From Oligoflexia bacterium (lineage in GTDB: Bacteria; Bdellovibrionota; UBA1018): 64,000 nucleotides of DNA. This document shows, in pieces, positions 45,545 through 54,784 of this stretch; within the stretch, counting starts at the first letter, position 1, and every line of letters starts with the position of its first letter. Below the pieces are notes generated by a model that worked only from the letters and a program-made list of their open reading frames with translations, was not told the DNA's origin and searched no databases. The DNA lies in contig CAITVN010000191.1 of assembly GCA_903895855.1 (NCBI GenBank), positions 1-64,000 on the forward strand, given 5' to 3'. A program made the translations under genes and the position numbers.

Positions 45545-45955
45545 TTACCGTTTCGGAGCGTTGTTATGAATGTATTCAACAACCTCAGTCAGGGTTGCGC
45601 CTGGGGTGAAAACCATGTGAACACCGAGTTTCTTCAGTTCGATGATGTCATCCTCAGGAATGATTCCGCCCACAATGAAAAGGGCGTCACTAAGGCCTGC
45701 CTTCTTTACGCCATCAAGAATATCAGGGACCAAAGCATTATGAGCCCCAGACAAAATACTCAACCCGACGACATGAACATCTTCTTGCACGGCTGCGCTA
45801 ATCACCATTTCGGCGGTCTGGTGCAAACCTGTGTAAATCACCTCAAAGCCAGCATCGCGAAGCGCCCGCGCAATCACTTTTGCCCCTCGATCGTGCCCAT
45901 CTAGACCGGGTTTCGCGATTAGAACTCTCACTCGACTATTGCCTTCAGTTTCCAT
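45545..45955 (-). CDS. B12-binding small subunit of acyl-CoA mutase (IcmB-like)
   Basis: The 136-residue protein is a stand-alone cobalamin-binding domain with the base-off motif DGHDRG (His21 as the lower cobalt ligand), VVGLSILSGAH (S-x-L) and GGIIPEDDI. It supplies adenosylcobalamin to the large subunit encoded just upstream (2-nt gap). A 136-residue separate small subunit is the layout of isobutyryl-CoA mutase (IcmA/IcmB), and also of some archaeal methylmalonyl-CoA mutases. Confidence 0.88.
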   Translation of the reverse strand: METEGNSRVRVLIAKPGLDGHDRGAKVIARALRDAGFEVIYTGLHQTAEMVISAAVQEDVHVVGLSILSGAHNALVPDILDGVKKAGLSDALFIVGGIIPEDDIIELKKLGVHMVFTPGATLTEVVEYIHNNAPKR

Positions 45956-45957
45956 AA

Positions 45958-47634
45958 TTAAAATTTTCCATCTTCTCGATAAATTCCATAAACCCCACGT
46001 AAGGTGTCACACACCTCTTGCAGTGTCGCATAGGCCTTTACCGCGGTTAGAATTGGCTCACACAGATTCTTATCTTCTTCGGCCGCCTTTTTCACATCAG
46101 CCAAAGCACTAGCAACGGCGGCGCTCGAACGCTTCGCCCTCAATGCCACCAACTTTTGAACTTGCCTCTCCTCAACAGCCCGACCAATCGTCAGAGTTTT
46201 CAGGTCGCGCGCAGTTTCTTTAGCCTGATATTTATTTACCCCGACCATCACCTTTTCTTTTTTCTCAAGCATTCGTTGAAAATGATACGCAGAGTTCGCT
46301 ATCTCATTTTGCGGGTAACCGGCCTCTACAGCGGCAACCATTCCACCCATTTCATCGATTTTCTTGATGTACTCTAAGGCTTCTCTTTCAACTTTGTTCG
46401 TGAGAGCTTCGACAAAATACGACCCCCCCAACGGATCAACTACGTTATCAATGCCCGTCTCTTCGGCCAGAACTTGTTGGGTACGCAGGGCAATCATCAC
46501 AGCCTCGTCTGTTGGAAGAGCGAGAGTTTCATCCATGCTATTCGTATGAAGAGAGTTGGTACCGCCAAAAACAGCAGCCAAACCCTGAACTGCTACCCTG
46601 ACGATATTATTGTAAGGTTGCTGTGCCGTGAGAGAAACGCCCGCAGTCTGTGCGTGCGTTCGAAGCATCATCGATTTGGCATCTTTTGCTCCATACCGTT
46701 CTTTCAACAATCTTGCCCAAATTCGCCTCGCCGCTCGAAACTTGGCTATCTCTTCAAAAAAATCGTTATGCACATCAAAAAAGAAAGAAAGCCGAGGAGC
46801 AAATTCATCGACCTTCATGCCCCTTTTTAAGCTTTCTTCGACGTAAGCCAGTCCATCGGCAATGGTGAAGGCCAACTCTTGTACGGCCGTCGAACCTGCC
46901 TCACGAATGTGATAGCCACTGATACTCACGGTGTTCCAGTTTGGATAATTCTTTGTGCCATACTCGATCGTATCAATGACGAGCTTTACGGCGGGCTTTA
47001 CCGGAAAAAGCCACTCTTTTTGAGCGATGTACTCTTTCAAAATATCATTTTGAAGGGTACCCCGAACCTGGTCTCGTGGAACCCCTTGTTTCTCAGCCAC
47101 CGCGAAATACATACACATGATCACGATCGCTGGACCATTGATCGTCATTGACGTAGTGATATCGGCAAGAGAAATACCTTCGTAAAGTTCTTCCATGTCT
47201 TCAAGCGAAGAAACTGAAACTCCACATTTTCCAACCTCGCCCTTGCCGCGCGGACTGTCAGCATCGTACCCCATCAAAGTCGGCATATCGAACGCTGTAG
47301 AGAGGCCAGTCTGCCCTTGGGCAAGCAACATTTTGAAACGCTGATTGGTTTCGGCTGCACTAGCAAATCCCGCAAACTGCCGCATTGTCCAGAGCTTGCC
47401 ACGGTACATGTTCGATTGAACACCACGGGTATACGGAAACTCGCCCGGAAACCCTAAGTCTCTCGAGTAATCAAAACCATCTTGCTCAAGATCTGCAGGA
47501 GTCGAAAGCATCGGAACTTCAACATCACTCCAGGTACTGAATCGCGTTTTTCGCGGCTTCAACTTTTTGTCTGACTCTCTCAGCTTCGCCTCAAACTTCG
47601 CTTTCTCTTTCTCAAATTCAGACACTAGTAACAC
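45958..47634 (-). CDS. B12-dependent acyl-CoA mutase large subunit, isobutyryl-CoA mutase-like
   Basis: This 558-residue TIM-barrel catalytic subunit belongs to the methylmalonyl-CoA mutase family: [42 protein letters not shown] (catalytic His ~242) and [14 protein letters not shown]. In methylmalonyl-CoA mutase the substrate carboxylate is held by an Arg (Arg207 in Propionibacterium). The aligned residue here is Gln205 (YIAQKEW), as in isobutyryl-CoA mutase, and the Tyr89 position is Gln73. With the separate B12 subunit and the downstream-pathway neighbours I favour isobutyryl-CoA/n-butyryl-CoA interconversion. Methylmalonyl-CoA activity is not excluded. Confidence 0.82.
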   Translation of the reverse strand: MLLVSEFEKEKAKFEAKLRESDKKLKPRKTRFSTWSDVEVPMLSTPADLEQDGFDYSRDLGFPGEFPYTRGVQSNMYRGKLWTMRQFAGFASAAETNQRFKMLLAQGQTGLSTAFDMPTLMGYDADSPRGKGEVGKCGVSVSSLEDMEELYEGISLADITTSMTINGPAIVIMCMYFAVAEKQGVPRDQVRGTLQNDILKEYIAQKEWLFPVKPAVKLVIDTIEYGTKNYPNWNTVSISGYHIREAGSTAVQELAFTIADGLAYVEESLKRGMKVDEFAPRLSFFFDVHNDFFEEIAKFRAARRIWARLLKERYGAKDAKSMMLRTHAQTAGVSLTAQQPYNNIVRVAVQGLAAVFGGTNSLHTNSMDETLALPTDEAVMIALRTQQVLAEETGIDNVVDPLGGSYFVEALTNKVEREALEYIKKIDEMGGMVAAVEAGYPQNEIANSAYHFQRMLEKKEKVMVGVNKYQAKETARDLKTLTIGRAVEERQVQKLVALRAKRSSAAVASALADVKKAAEEDKNLCEPILTAVKAYATLQEVCDTLRGVYGIYREDGKF

Positions 47635-47662
47635 CCTTTCTCTAATCGAAAACGTCGCAGCT

Positions 47663-48823
47663 TTACTTTAACTCGGCCAATTCTTGTGCAGCAATCACTA
47701 GGCGTTGAATTTCAGAGGTTCCTTCGTAGATTTCAGTAATTTTTGCATCTCTAAAATTTCTCTCTACAACATACTCTTTAGTGTAGCCATAGCCACCATG
47801 TACTTGAATCGCCTTGGTCGCGATCCACATGGCTGCCTCAGAAGCCGCTAATTTAGCCATAGCCGCCTCTTTGGTGTATTTCAAATCATTGTCTTTACAG
47901 TTAGCAGCAGCCCAAGTGAGTAGTCGAGCACCTTGAAGTCTCGTCGCCATATCAGCTATAAAAAACTGAATTGCCTGCAGTTTAGAAATCGGTGCACCAA
48001 ATTGCTCGCGCTCACTTGCAAAGTTCTTCGAGGCGCTGAGTGCACACTTTGCAATTCCCAGAGCCTGCGAGGCGATACCAATTCGACCCCCGTCAAGCGT
48101 GTGAAGCGCAATTTTGAAACCCTGGCCTTCTTTGCCTAAAAGACCAATTTGTGGAATAAAAACGTCATCAAAAAATAGCGCAGCCGTCGATGATGCCGTA
48201 ATTCCGAGCTTATCTTCAAGTTTTGCCACTTGATAACCGGCCGCCTTGGTGTCGACCACAAAAGCACAAATACCTTTATGACCTAAGTTTTTGTCTAACG
48301 TTGCGAAAACTATCGCAAAATCAGCCTCTTTACCGTTAGTAATCCAGTTTTTCGAACCGTTTAAGCGATATCCGCCCTCGACCTTCGTCACCGAGCACTT
48401 CAATCCAGCCGGATCAGAACCGTGACCAGGCTCAGACAGCGCAAAACAGCCTAACTTCTTGCCTTGTGCGAGAGGCTTTAAGAATTTTTCTTTCTGCTCG
48501 TCGCTACCAAATGCGCTCAAAGGGCCGCAAACCAACGAATTATTGACCGACATAATAACAGCGGTCGAAGCACACGCCGACGCGATTTCTTCAAGCGCCA
48601 TCGCATAAGAAACGGTATCCATTCCCGCGCCGCCAAATTTTTCTTCAACCATCATTCCCATTAAGCCCATCTCGCCAAGCTGTTTAATGAGGTCGGTCGG
48701 AAAATGACCCGTTTCATCAAATTCTTTAGCTTTAGGAGCAATTTCTTTTTGCGCAAAAGCTCTCACTTGATCCATCAACATGGTTTTTGCTTCGTCATTA
48801 ATTATCGGCCATCCATTTAGCAT
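47663..48823 (-). CDS. Short-chain (butyryl-type) acyl-CoA dehydrogenase
   Basis: The 386-residue flavoenzyme oxidises acyl-CoA to 2-enoyl-CoA. Motifs: [14 protein letters not shown] and KNWITNG (FAD/substrate), [59 protein letters not shown] with the catalytic Glu367. The Glu position and overall sequence resemble butyryl-CoA dehydrogenases. Electrons would go to ETF, which is not encoded here. It lies 28 nt upstream of the mutase large subunit. Confidence 0.92.
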   Translation of the reverse strand: MLNGWPIINDEAKTMLMDQVRAFAQKEIAPKAKEFDETGHFPTDLIKQLGEMGLMGMMVEEKFGGAGMDTVSYAMALEEIASACASTAVIMSVNNSLVCGPLSAFGSDEQKEKFLKPLAQGKKLGCFALSEPGHGSDPAGLKCSVTKVEGGYRLNGSKNWITNGKEADFAIVFATLDKNLGHKGICAFVVDTKAAGYQVAKLEDKLGITASSTAALFFDDVFIPQIGLLGKEGQGFKIALHTLDGGRIGIASQALGIAKCALSASKNFASEREQFGAPISKLQAIQFFIADMATRLQGARLLTWAAANCKDNDLKYTKEAAMAKLAASEAAMWIATKAIQVHGGYGYTKEYVVERNFRDAKITEIYEGTSEIQRLVIAAQELAELK

Positions 48824-48873
48824 TTTAGTGCCTTTCTTTTTTTAAATATTTCACTCAACTCACTCAGTCTTAT

Positions 48874-49668
48874 TTAACCTGTTGGGCCGTGACCAACAAA
48901 AACGGGCTTTCTCTTTTCAACAAACGCCTTCATTCCTTCGACCTGGTCAGTGTGGCCAAACAGGGTTCCAAAGGTCATCGCCTCAACATCAAATTTTGCG
49001 GGATTCTCATTACTGTGTATCTCTTCTTGCATCAGCCTCTTAGCGGCTTGAACTGCGCCGGCAGACTTCGAAGCTATCTGCTTCGCTAAAGCCACGGTAC
49101 TGATCCAAAACTCTTCTTTCTTATAAATATGGGCAACCAGCCCATATTTTTCAGCTTGCGCTGAACTCAGCCGTGCGCCCGAAAAAATCAGCTCTTTTGC
49201 TTTCGACAACCCAATCCACTTAGACAGCCGCACTGTTCCGCCAAAGCCCGGAATCACACCCAACCCAACCTCTGGTAGGCCAAAAACAGCCGTATCTGAG
49301 GCACAAATGAAGTCACAACTGAGTGCTAGCTCCATTCCGCCGCCCAGTGCGTATCCGTTCACTCCTGCTAAGGTAGGAAACGGCAGGTCTTCAATCATGC
49401 GAGTCACGCGGTGACCTAGCCGTGAAAACTGAACCGCTTGTGAACTAGTCATTCCCTGCATTTCAACAATGTCGGCGCCAGCCACAAACGACTTGTCACC
49501 GTCGCCAGTCAAAATTAAAGCGCGAATTGAAGTGTCTGCCCGTAGGGTTTGGAGTGTCTCTTCTAATTCACCCAAAAGGGCCATATTTAAGGCATTAAGC
49601 GCATCTTCGCGACAAATTCGAAGAACGGCAACCCCAGCTTCTAGTTTTTCAACTTCTAAACACTTCAT
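48874..49668 (-). CDS. Enoyl-CoA hydratase (crotonase type)
   Basis: This 264-residue crotonase-fold enzyme adds water to 2-enoyl-CoA. The two catalytic glutamates are present: Glu113 in NGYALGGGMELALSCDF and Glu133 in FGLPEVGLGVIPGFGGT. The oxyanion-hole segment SFVAGADIVEM is also intact. It sits between the acyl-CoA dehydrogenase and 3-hydroxyacyl-CoA dehydrogenase genes, as expected for a four-carbon pathway. Confidence 0.93.
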   Translation of the reverse strand: MKCLEVEKLEAGVAVLRICREDALNALNMALLGELEETLQTLRADTSIRALILTGDGDKSFVAGADIVEMQGMTSSQAVQFSRLGHRVTRMIEDLPFPTLAGVNGYALGGGMELALSCDFICASDTAVFGLPEVGLGVIPGFGGTVRLSKWIGLSKAKELIFSGARLSSAQAEKYGLVAHIYKKEEFWISTVALAKQIASKSAGAVQAAKRLMQEEIHSNENPAKFDVEAMTFGTLFGHTDQVEGMKAFVEKRKPVFVGHGPTG

Positions 49669-49692
49669 AAAAACCCCTATTTACTCGCTTAC

Positions 49693-50550
49693 CTACTCGT
49701 ACCGATAAAATCCGCGGCCCGATTTCTTTCCTAACCAACCAGCCTCAACATACTGACGTAGAAGTGGTGATGGTCGATATTTAGAGTCACCCAACCCCGT
49801 GTGCAAAACTTCCATGATGGCCAGACAGGTATCAAGCCCAATAAAATCAGCGAGCGTCAAAGGCCCCATTGGCTGATTTGTGCCTAACTTCATCGCTTGG
49901 TCAATGTCTTCAACCGTTGCAATGCCTTCATACAAAACGGTGACCGCCTCATTGATCATTGGCATTAAAATACGATTAACCGCAAAACCAGGAATGTCCC
50001 GAACCGAGACAAACGTTTTACCCATTTTTTCACAAACAGCTCGAACCGTAGCAAATGTTTCATCTGACGTTTGAAGACCGCGAATACCTTCAATGAGCTT
50101 CATCACTGGCACTGGATTCATAAAGTGCATTCCAACTACTTTATCAGGCCTAGCCGTTTTTGCGGCGATCGCAGTGATGCTAATAGAAGACGTGTTAGTC
50201 GCCAATATAGCTGCTGGCTTACACGCCTTTGAGAGCTGCTCGAACAAAGAATATTTAAGCGCCGGATTTTCAGAAACGGCCTCAACCACAAGATCGGCGT
50301 CAGACAAATCTGAAATTCCAGAAACAGGCTTTAGTCTCGCCTCAATTTGATCGCACTCTTCTTTGGTGATTTTTGCTTTTTCGACCAGCTTAACAAGCTG
50401 ACCCATAATTTTTTTCTTACCCGCTTCTGCACTGGCCAAATTCACATCAGACATCTGAACAGTGAATCCGGATTGTGCAGCCACCTGAGCGATTCCCCTG
50501 CCCATTTGCCCTGCGCCCAAAACCCCAATTATCTTTATTGAATCTATCAT
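49693..50550 (-). CDS. 3-hydroxybutyryl-CoA dehydrogenase
   Basis: The 285-residue NAD(P)-dependent enzyme oxidises 3-hydroxybutyryl-CoA to acetoacetyl-CoA. It shows the Rossmann motif [14 protein letters not shown] (10-21), the catalytic His region [15 protein letters not shown], the [12 protein letters not shown] helix and the C-terminal [13 protein letters not shown]...GRGFYRYE. Length is that of the single-domain Hbd/PaaH form. It is the first gene of the five-gene acyl-CoA unit, 106 nt downstream of mnmE. Confidence 0.95.
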   Translation of the reverse strand: MIDSIKIIGVLGAGQMGRGIAQVAAQSGFTVQMSDVNLASAEAGKKKIMGQLVKLVEKAKITKEECDQIEARLKPVSGISDLSDADLVVEAVSENPALKYSLFEQLSKACKPAAILATNTSSISITAIAAKTARPDKVVGMHFMNPVPVMKLIEGIRGLQTSDETFATVRAVCEKMGKTFVSVRDIPGFAVNRILMPMINEAVTVLYEGIATVEDIDQAMKLGTNQPMGPLTLADFIGLDTCLAIMEVLHTGLGDSKYRPSPLLRQYVEAGWLGKKSGRGFYRYE

Positions 50551-50656
50551 TGAACACCCTTGGTTAAAGTTTAGATGGAACTTATCTCCAAAAAGGTGAT
50601 GAGTTCAAGAAAAACCTCGCTCCAAAAAACGCAGTCAAAACGATAGTTGAAAACGG

Positions 50657-52105
50657 CTACTTGCCAATGCAAAATTCCGAGAAAATTCGCCCCAAAATCT
50701 CTTCCGTCGGGGTTTGCCCAATCAGTGGGGCCAAAGAAACCAGTGTATGCCTCACATCGGCGGCGAAAAGGTCAAACTCAGTAGAGTCGAGTGCCCTTTT
50801 AAGGTGCGTAATTGCCGCGTTAACCGCGTCAAGCTGCTCAAGCCTAGTTAAGACAACCTCTCGTGGAGTTCGAGAAACTAAGGCTTCACACCTTCTTGAC
50901 AGCTCTTCGGTCACTTTTTCAAGGTCTTCTTTTGAGTTAACAGAACAAGAAACCCACAGAAGATTTGTGATTGAATTCAGCCGAAAAGAAAGTTCATTTA
51001 AACTCTCGGTAGTTACAAGATCAGAGCGAGAAATGATCGGTAAAACAACATCATTTCTCTGAGCTCTGGCCTCTTCAAGCTCAAAGAGCGCTTGGTCAAG
51101 CTCTGAACTACTTGCTGTCGCGCTCACGGCATCGACCAGAAATAAAATCAAGTCGGCCTCTTTTCCGGCCTTTCTTGAGCGGCGAATACCCTCTCGCTCG
51201 ATTTCATCGTGACTAGTTTTGCTCGTGCTTTGTACTTTTGAATCAACCTTGAGCCCAGCGGTATCAAAAAGCTTCGCGGTAAAGGTTCCTTGTGAGCCAC
51301 GAAGTCGAATTCGCTCGCGAACAACGTCTCGTGTGGTGCCTGCCAAATCTGAAACAATTGAAAGGTCTTCACCCAAAAGTGCGTTGAAAAGGCTGGATTT
51401 CCCAGCGTTTGGAAGACCCAAGAAGGCAATCGAAACTCCTTCGATTAGCCTTTTTCCTCGCTCAAATGATGAAGCCAAATACTGAAGGTCTTTAAAAACG
51501 GCCTGGCCTCGCTTTTTGAGTTCGCGTAAACTCAACTCTTCAACATCTTGATCTGAAAAATCAATCGCCACCTCACCCATCGCTACTAATGATTTGATTG
51601 CATCTGAAAGTGCGCGCACGGCCCGAGTGAGAGACCCATCTAATTTTTCGATAGCCAAGTCGGCCGCCATATCACCTTCGGCAGCGATCAATTCAGCGAC
51701 TGCAATCGCCTGATTCAAGTCCATTTTTGCGTTGCGAACAGCTCGAAAAGAAAACTCTCCTGGTTGCGCTAATCGAGCTCCAGCGGCTAGAACATCTTTC
51801 AAGACGCGTTCGACGTTAAAGGCTCCTCCATGAATGAAGAACTCGACCACGTCTTCTCCAGTAAAGCTGTTCGGTGATTCGAAATAGACCAACACGCCTT
51901 CATCTAATTTTCGGCTTGAACCCAACACTGAAAAGTAAGCGTGCCGGGCAACTAACCCTTTCGAACGATCAGAACCCACCCTACCTTGCGTAACAGTAGC
52001 GATGATTTCGCGAGTTTTTGGGCCGCTCACGCGAATCATGGCCACTGGCCCGTTCAAGGCTGTGCCACAAGCCGCAATCGTGTCGTTTGTCAGGTAGCCC
52101 TTCAC
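50657..52105 (-). CDS. mnmE: tRNA modification GTPase MnmE
   Basis: The 482-residue GTPase partners MnmG in U34 modification. It has the N-terminal folate-binding domain (DTIAACGTALNGPVAMIRVSG), an inserted G domain (~217-380: FLGLPNAGKSSLFNALLGEDLSIVSDLAGTTRD, DTAG) and the canonical C-terminal CIGK whose Cys is functionally important. Its start shares one base with the yidC stop. Confidence 0.98.
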   Translation of the reverse strand: MKGYLTNDTIAACGTALNGPVAMIRVSGPKTREIIATVTQGRVGSDRSKGLVARHAYFSVLGSSRKLDEGVLVYFESPNSFTGEDVVEFFIHGGAFNVERVLKDVLAAGARLAQPGEFSFRAVRNAKMDLNQAIAVAELIAAEGDMAADLAIEKLDGSLTRAVRALSDAIKSLVAMGEVAIDFSDQDVEELSLRELKKRGQAVFKDLQYLASSFERGKRLIEGVSIAFLGLPNAGKSSLFNALLGEDLSIVSDLAGTTRDVVRERIRLRGSQGTFTAKLFDTAGLKVDSKVQSTSKTSHDEIEREGIRRSRKAGKEADLILFLVDAVSATASSSELDQALFELEEARAQRNDVVLPIISRSDLVTTESLNELSFRLNSITNLLWVSCSVNSKEDLEKVTEELSRRCEALVSRTPREVVLTRLEQLDAVNAAITHLKRALDSTEFDLFAADVRHTLVSLAPLIGQTPTEEILGRIFSEFCIGK

Positions 52106-53757
52106 TATTTTACTTTGATTACCGCTGGTGTTGCTGGGCCTAACTTTTTATTCACAATCATTTGCTGAACAATGCCGGTCAACGCGTTTATCAACATGTA
52201 AATGGTAAGACCAGATGGCAAAGTCAGCATCATCACACCAAAAATGAGCGGCATAATTTGCATCATTTTTTGCTGTGCGGGGTCTGCAGCCGTTGCTGGA
52301 GTCATCTTTTGCTGAACAAACATGGTGATAGTTAAAGCAATTGGGGTCACATAAAACGGATCTTTCATCGAAAGGTCATGAATCCAACCGAAGAACGGTG
52401 CACGATACAGCTCAATTGAGCTATACAGCACTCGGTAAAGAGCAAAAAACACGGGCATTTGAATCAACATCGGAAAACACCCCGCCATCGGATTGTACCC
52501 GTGGGTTTTCATCAACGACATCATTTCGCGATTTTGAGCTTCTTTGTCGTCAGCGTATTTTTCTCGAACTTTTTGCATTTGTGGCTGAATTCTAGCCATC
52601 TCGCGCATGCTTTTGGCGCTTTTGTAAGTCAGCGGATAGGTCACGATTTTTACCAGCAGTGTGAGTAGAATGATAGCGACACCCCAATTGTTGGTCAGAG
52701 TAAAAAATCCGTTCATGATTTTTAAGAGTGGGTACGCAAAAATAGTAAACCACCCAAAATCAACGCTGTGGTCGAGGGTTGGTTCAACAGCTCTCAACAT
52801 GTCTAGCTTTTTTGGGCCAAAATAGGCCTTCAGTGGAATCGAAATACTCGAACCCGTCATCGCAAAAACTAAATTAATCTTACCTGAATAAGGACCTAAC
52901 GGCTGCAACAGCGCCTTGGCTTCCATTGGCGATGCATTCACTAGGGTCATTAGAAAATACCGCGAATTCAAGCCAATCCATTTAATCGGAGTGCCCACTT
53001 GTTTTAGGGCTATCGACTCTTCAATCAAGCTTCGCTCAACTGAGTCCATGGTAAAATAGGTGAACGCGCGGTCTCTTTCTTCTGGGTCACCTTTCATACC
53101 TTTGGCTGACAATCCGACGAACGCAAAGTTTGGCTTAGCTCCCGTAAACTCAGCGGTTAAACTCACATCTACCCAGAGTTGAGATGGGGTTTTTCTAAAA
53201 ACCCGGGTGAGTTTTGCTTTCGCGTCAGAATAGGTCCAAACAACGGCATCACCCTTTTCTTCGAACGTTCCTTCAACCGCAGAAAGGTAAGCATACTCTG
53301 GAAGGTCAAAAGCCAACTCGCCCGTACCGACCTCCATTGCGACACTTTTCAAGTCAACAAACTCACCCGTTGAAGTCGGAACGTTTGCTCCTTTTTCAAA
53401 TAACCCACCAAACATCCCAGTTTGAGCCGTCTTCGTAGTTTGCGGGTACTCTTTTAGTTTCCAGTCTGCAAAGAAGCGACTTCCACTGCCCACCTTGAGT
53501 GGCCCCACCGGTACGGCAATTTCTCTTTGCTCTTTGCCTGTCGGCGACGCCAAACTACTGCTTAAGTCTGAATTTCCACCTTGAATTACCGCTCCACTCG
53601 AAACAGGAGCATTCGAAAGCGGCTGTTGGGTGCCCTGATTGGCTGCCTGTTCGCTGTTTTGGTTATGAATTGCCGTAGGCTCGATATAAAATTTCTGCCA
53701 AGCCAACATGATTCCGAAACACAGACCAATTGCGAGTAATGTTCTTTTATCCATCAT
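52105..53757 (-). CDS. yidC: Membrane protein insertase YidC
   Basis: The 550-residue insertase places and folds inner-membrane proteins alone or with Sec. The Gram-negative architecture is visible: an N-terminal membrane helix (LLAIGLCFGIMLAWQKFYI), a large periplasmic domain (~60-330) and the conserved C-terminal five-helix core (WGVAIILLTLLVKIVTYPLTYKSAKSMREMARIQPQMQKVREKY...NPMAGCFPMLIQMPVFFALYRVL). The hydrophilic-groove Arg is within the TYKSAKSMREM region or nearby. It overlaps yidD by 11 nt. Confidence 0.97.
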   Translation of the reverse strand: MMDKRTLLAIGLCFGIMLAWQKFYIEPTAIHNQNSEQAANQGTQQPLSNAPVSSGAVIQGGNSDLSSSLASPTGKEQREIAVPVGPLKVGSGSRFFADWKLKEYPQTTKTAQTGMFGGLFEKGANVPTSTGEFVDLKSVAMEVGTGELAFDLPEYAYLSAVEGTFEEKGDAVVWTYSDAKAKLTRVFRKTPSQLWVDVSLTAEFTGAKPNFAFVGLSAKGMKGDPEERDRAFTYFTMDSVERSLIEESIALKQVGTPIKWIGLNSRYFLMTLVNASPMEAKALLQPLGPYSGKINLVFAMTGSSISIPLKAYFGPKKLDMLRAVEPTLDHSVDFGWFTIFAYPLLKIMNGFFTLTNNWGVAIILLTLLVKIVTYPLTYKSAKSMREMARIQPQMQKVREKYADDKEAQNREMMSLMKTHGYNPMAGCFPMLIQMPVFFALYRVLYSSIELYRAPFFGWIHDLSMKDPFYVTPIALTITMFVQQKMTPATAADPAQQKMMQIMPLIFGVMMLTLPSGLTIYMLINALTGIVQQMIVNKKLGPATPAVIKVK

Positions 53758-54088
53758 GATTCTTTATTTCCTCATTAGACGCTTGGGCCGATTCTAGCCG
53801 TCGCGGGGGCATAACTGTCTGTTTCGGTTTAACTGGATCACACCCACCCTGACTAAAGGGATGGCACCGTAACACACGAAAAACTCCACGGCCCGAGCCC
53901 TTAAGTGGGCCGTGAACGGTAATTGATTCAATAAAATATTCGCTACACGTCGGGTGAAAACGACAGCCCGCATTTGTCAAACCCATCAGCCTTGAAAGCT
54001 GATGAAAAAAGGGAGAAACGAAACGCCGGTATAGTCTAGCCGCACTAACGAGACTGTAACTGAGCCACTTTTCTAATGAACTCGCCAT
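53747..54088 (-). CDS. yidD: Membrane protein insertion efficiency factor YidD
   Basis: This 113-residue protein has the YidD signature: LYRRFVSPFFHQL, GCRFHPTCSEYFIESITVHGPLKGSGRGVFRVLRCHPFSQGGCDPV with the conserved Cys residues. It aids YidC-dependent insertion at the inner membrane. The start overlaps rnpA by 44 nt and the end overlaps yidC by 11 nt, so the three genes are very tightly packed. Confidence 0.94.
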   Translation of the reverse strand: MASSLEKWLSYSLVSAARLYRRFVSPFFHQLSRLMGLTNAGCRFHPTCSEYFIESITVHGPLKGSGRGVFRVLRCHPFSQGGCDPVKPKQTVMPPRRLESAQASNEEIKNHDG

Positions 54089-54416
54089 ACATGCAATCTC
54101 TTAATTTCAGCTGATAAGGAAAATGTGATTTTTTCTTGTCAGGAATCACAACATTATAGTCAAACGACCCCAATAGATCTTTCTGCTGTCGAAATGACTC
54201 TCGAAGGCATCTTTTAATCCGGTTTCGTTCTACTGATGAACATCGGTTCTTAATTGTAACACCCAGGCGAAAGTGCCCCAGGGTATTAGGAATGCGAAAG
54301 ATAAGACATTCCGAAAGACGGAACACTTCACTTTTATTAAAAAACTTCAAATAATCGGCGCGACTGTGAAGTCGGTAATTATAAGAAAACTGACCGGTCA
54401 TAACACAACCTGTCAT
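54045..54416 (-). CDS. rnpA: Ribonuclease P protein component
   Basis: The 123-residue basic protein carries the RNR signature VERNRIKRCLRESFR and HFRLGVTIKNRCSS. It assists the catalytic RNase P RNA in tRNA 5' maturation; the RNA gene is not in this window. ATG 54416 or ATG 54401 could be the start. It lies 27 nt downstream of rpmH, the usual arrangement. Confidence 0.95.
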   Translation of the reverse strand: MTGCVMTGQFSYNYRLHSRADYLKFFNKSEVFRLSECLIFRIPNTLGHFRLGVTIKNRCSSVERNRIKRCLRESFRQQKDLLGSFDYNVVIPDKKKSHFPYQLKLRDCMYGEFIRKVAQLQSR

Positions 54417-54443
54417 TCGGTAATAATGCTGATTTTGTTCTGA

Positions 54444-54593
54444 TTATTTTCCAGAAATCTTAGCAGCTAAGCGTTTACGGCCTCTGGCCCTACGTCTTTG
54501 CAAGACTTTCTTTCCACTAACAGTTTTCATTCTAGCTCTAAAGCCGTGGCGTCTGCGACGCTTCGTTCTACTTGGTTGATAAGTGCGTTTCAT
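54444..54593 (-). CDS. rpmH: 50S ribosomal protein L34
   Basis: I translated this short gene directly. It encodes 49 residues starting [20 protein letters not shown] and ending [10 protein letters not shown], an almost exact L34 consensus. L34 is a small, very basic protein of the large ribosomal subunit. The gene is divergent from dnaA and heads rpmH-rnpA-yidD-yidC-mnmE. Confidence 0.98.
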   Translation of the reverse strand: MKRTYQPSRTKRRRRHGFRARMKTVSGKKVLQRRRARGRKRLAAKISGK

Positions 54594-54784
54594 AGATTCT
54601 TTGGCAATTAACTGAGTGTTAGCCAGATGTCAAGCTGGCAGTTGTCATCGCAAAAAAGGCGTGATAATGGCACTCCACCCCTGACGTTGTGTTTGCTGAA
54701 GGTTCTACTTGAGATCGTGACTACTTGTCGTCTTAGTTGGCTCCCGCGGTAATCAAACGCCTCCGTTTTTGAAGCAGGAGAAAT
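54594..54784. promoter_or_regulatory. Divergent rpmH / dnaA promoter region
   Basis: This 191-bp gap holds candidate promoters in both directions. For dnaA (+): TTGTCA (54642-54647), 15 nt, GATAAT (54663-54668), about 117 nt before the ATG; a Shine-Dalgarno GCAGGAG lies at 54774-54780. For rpmH (-): a perfect TTGACA (54633-54628) and, 16 nt on, a weak TTAATT (54611-54606) that would leave almost no leader. No convincing DnaA boxes are seen here, unlike the dnaA-dnaN gap. Confidence 0.35.
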
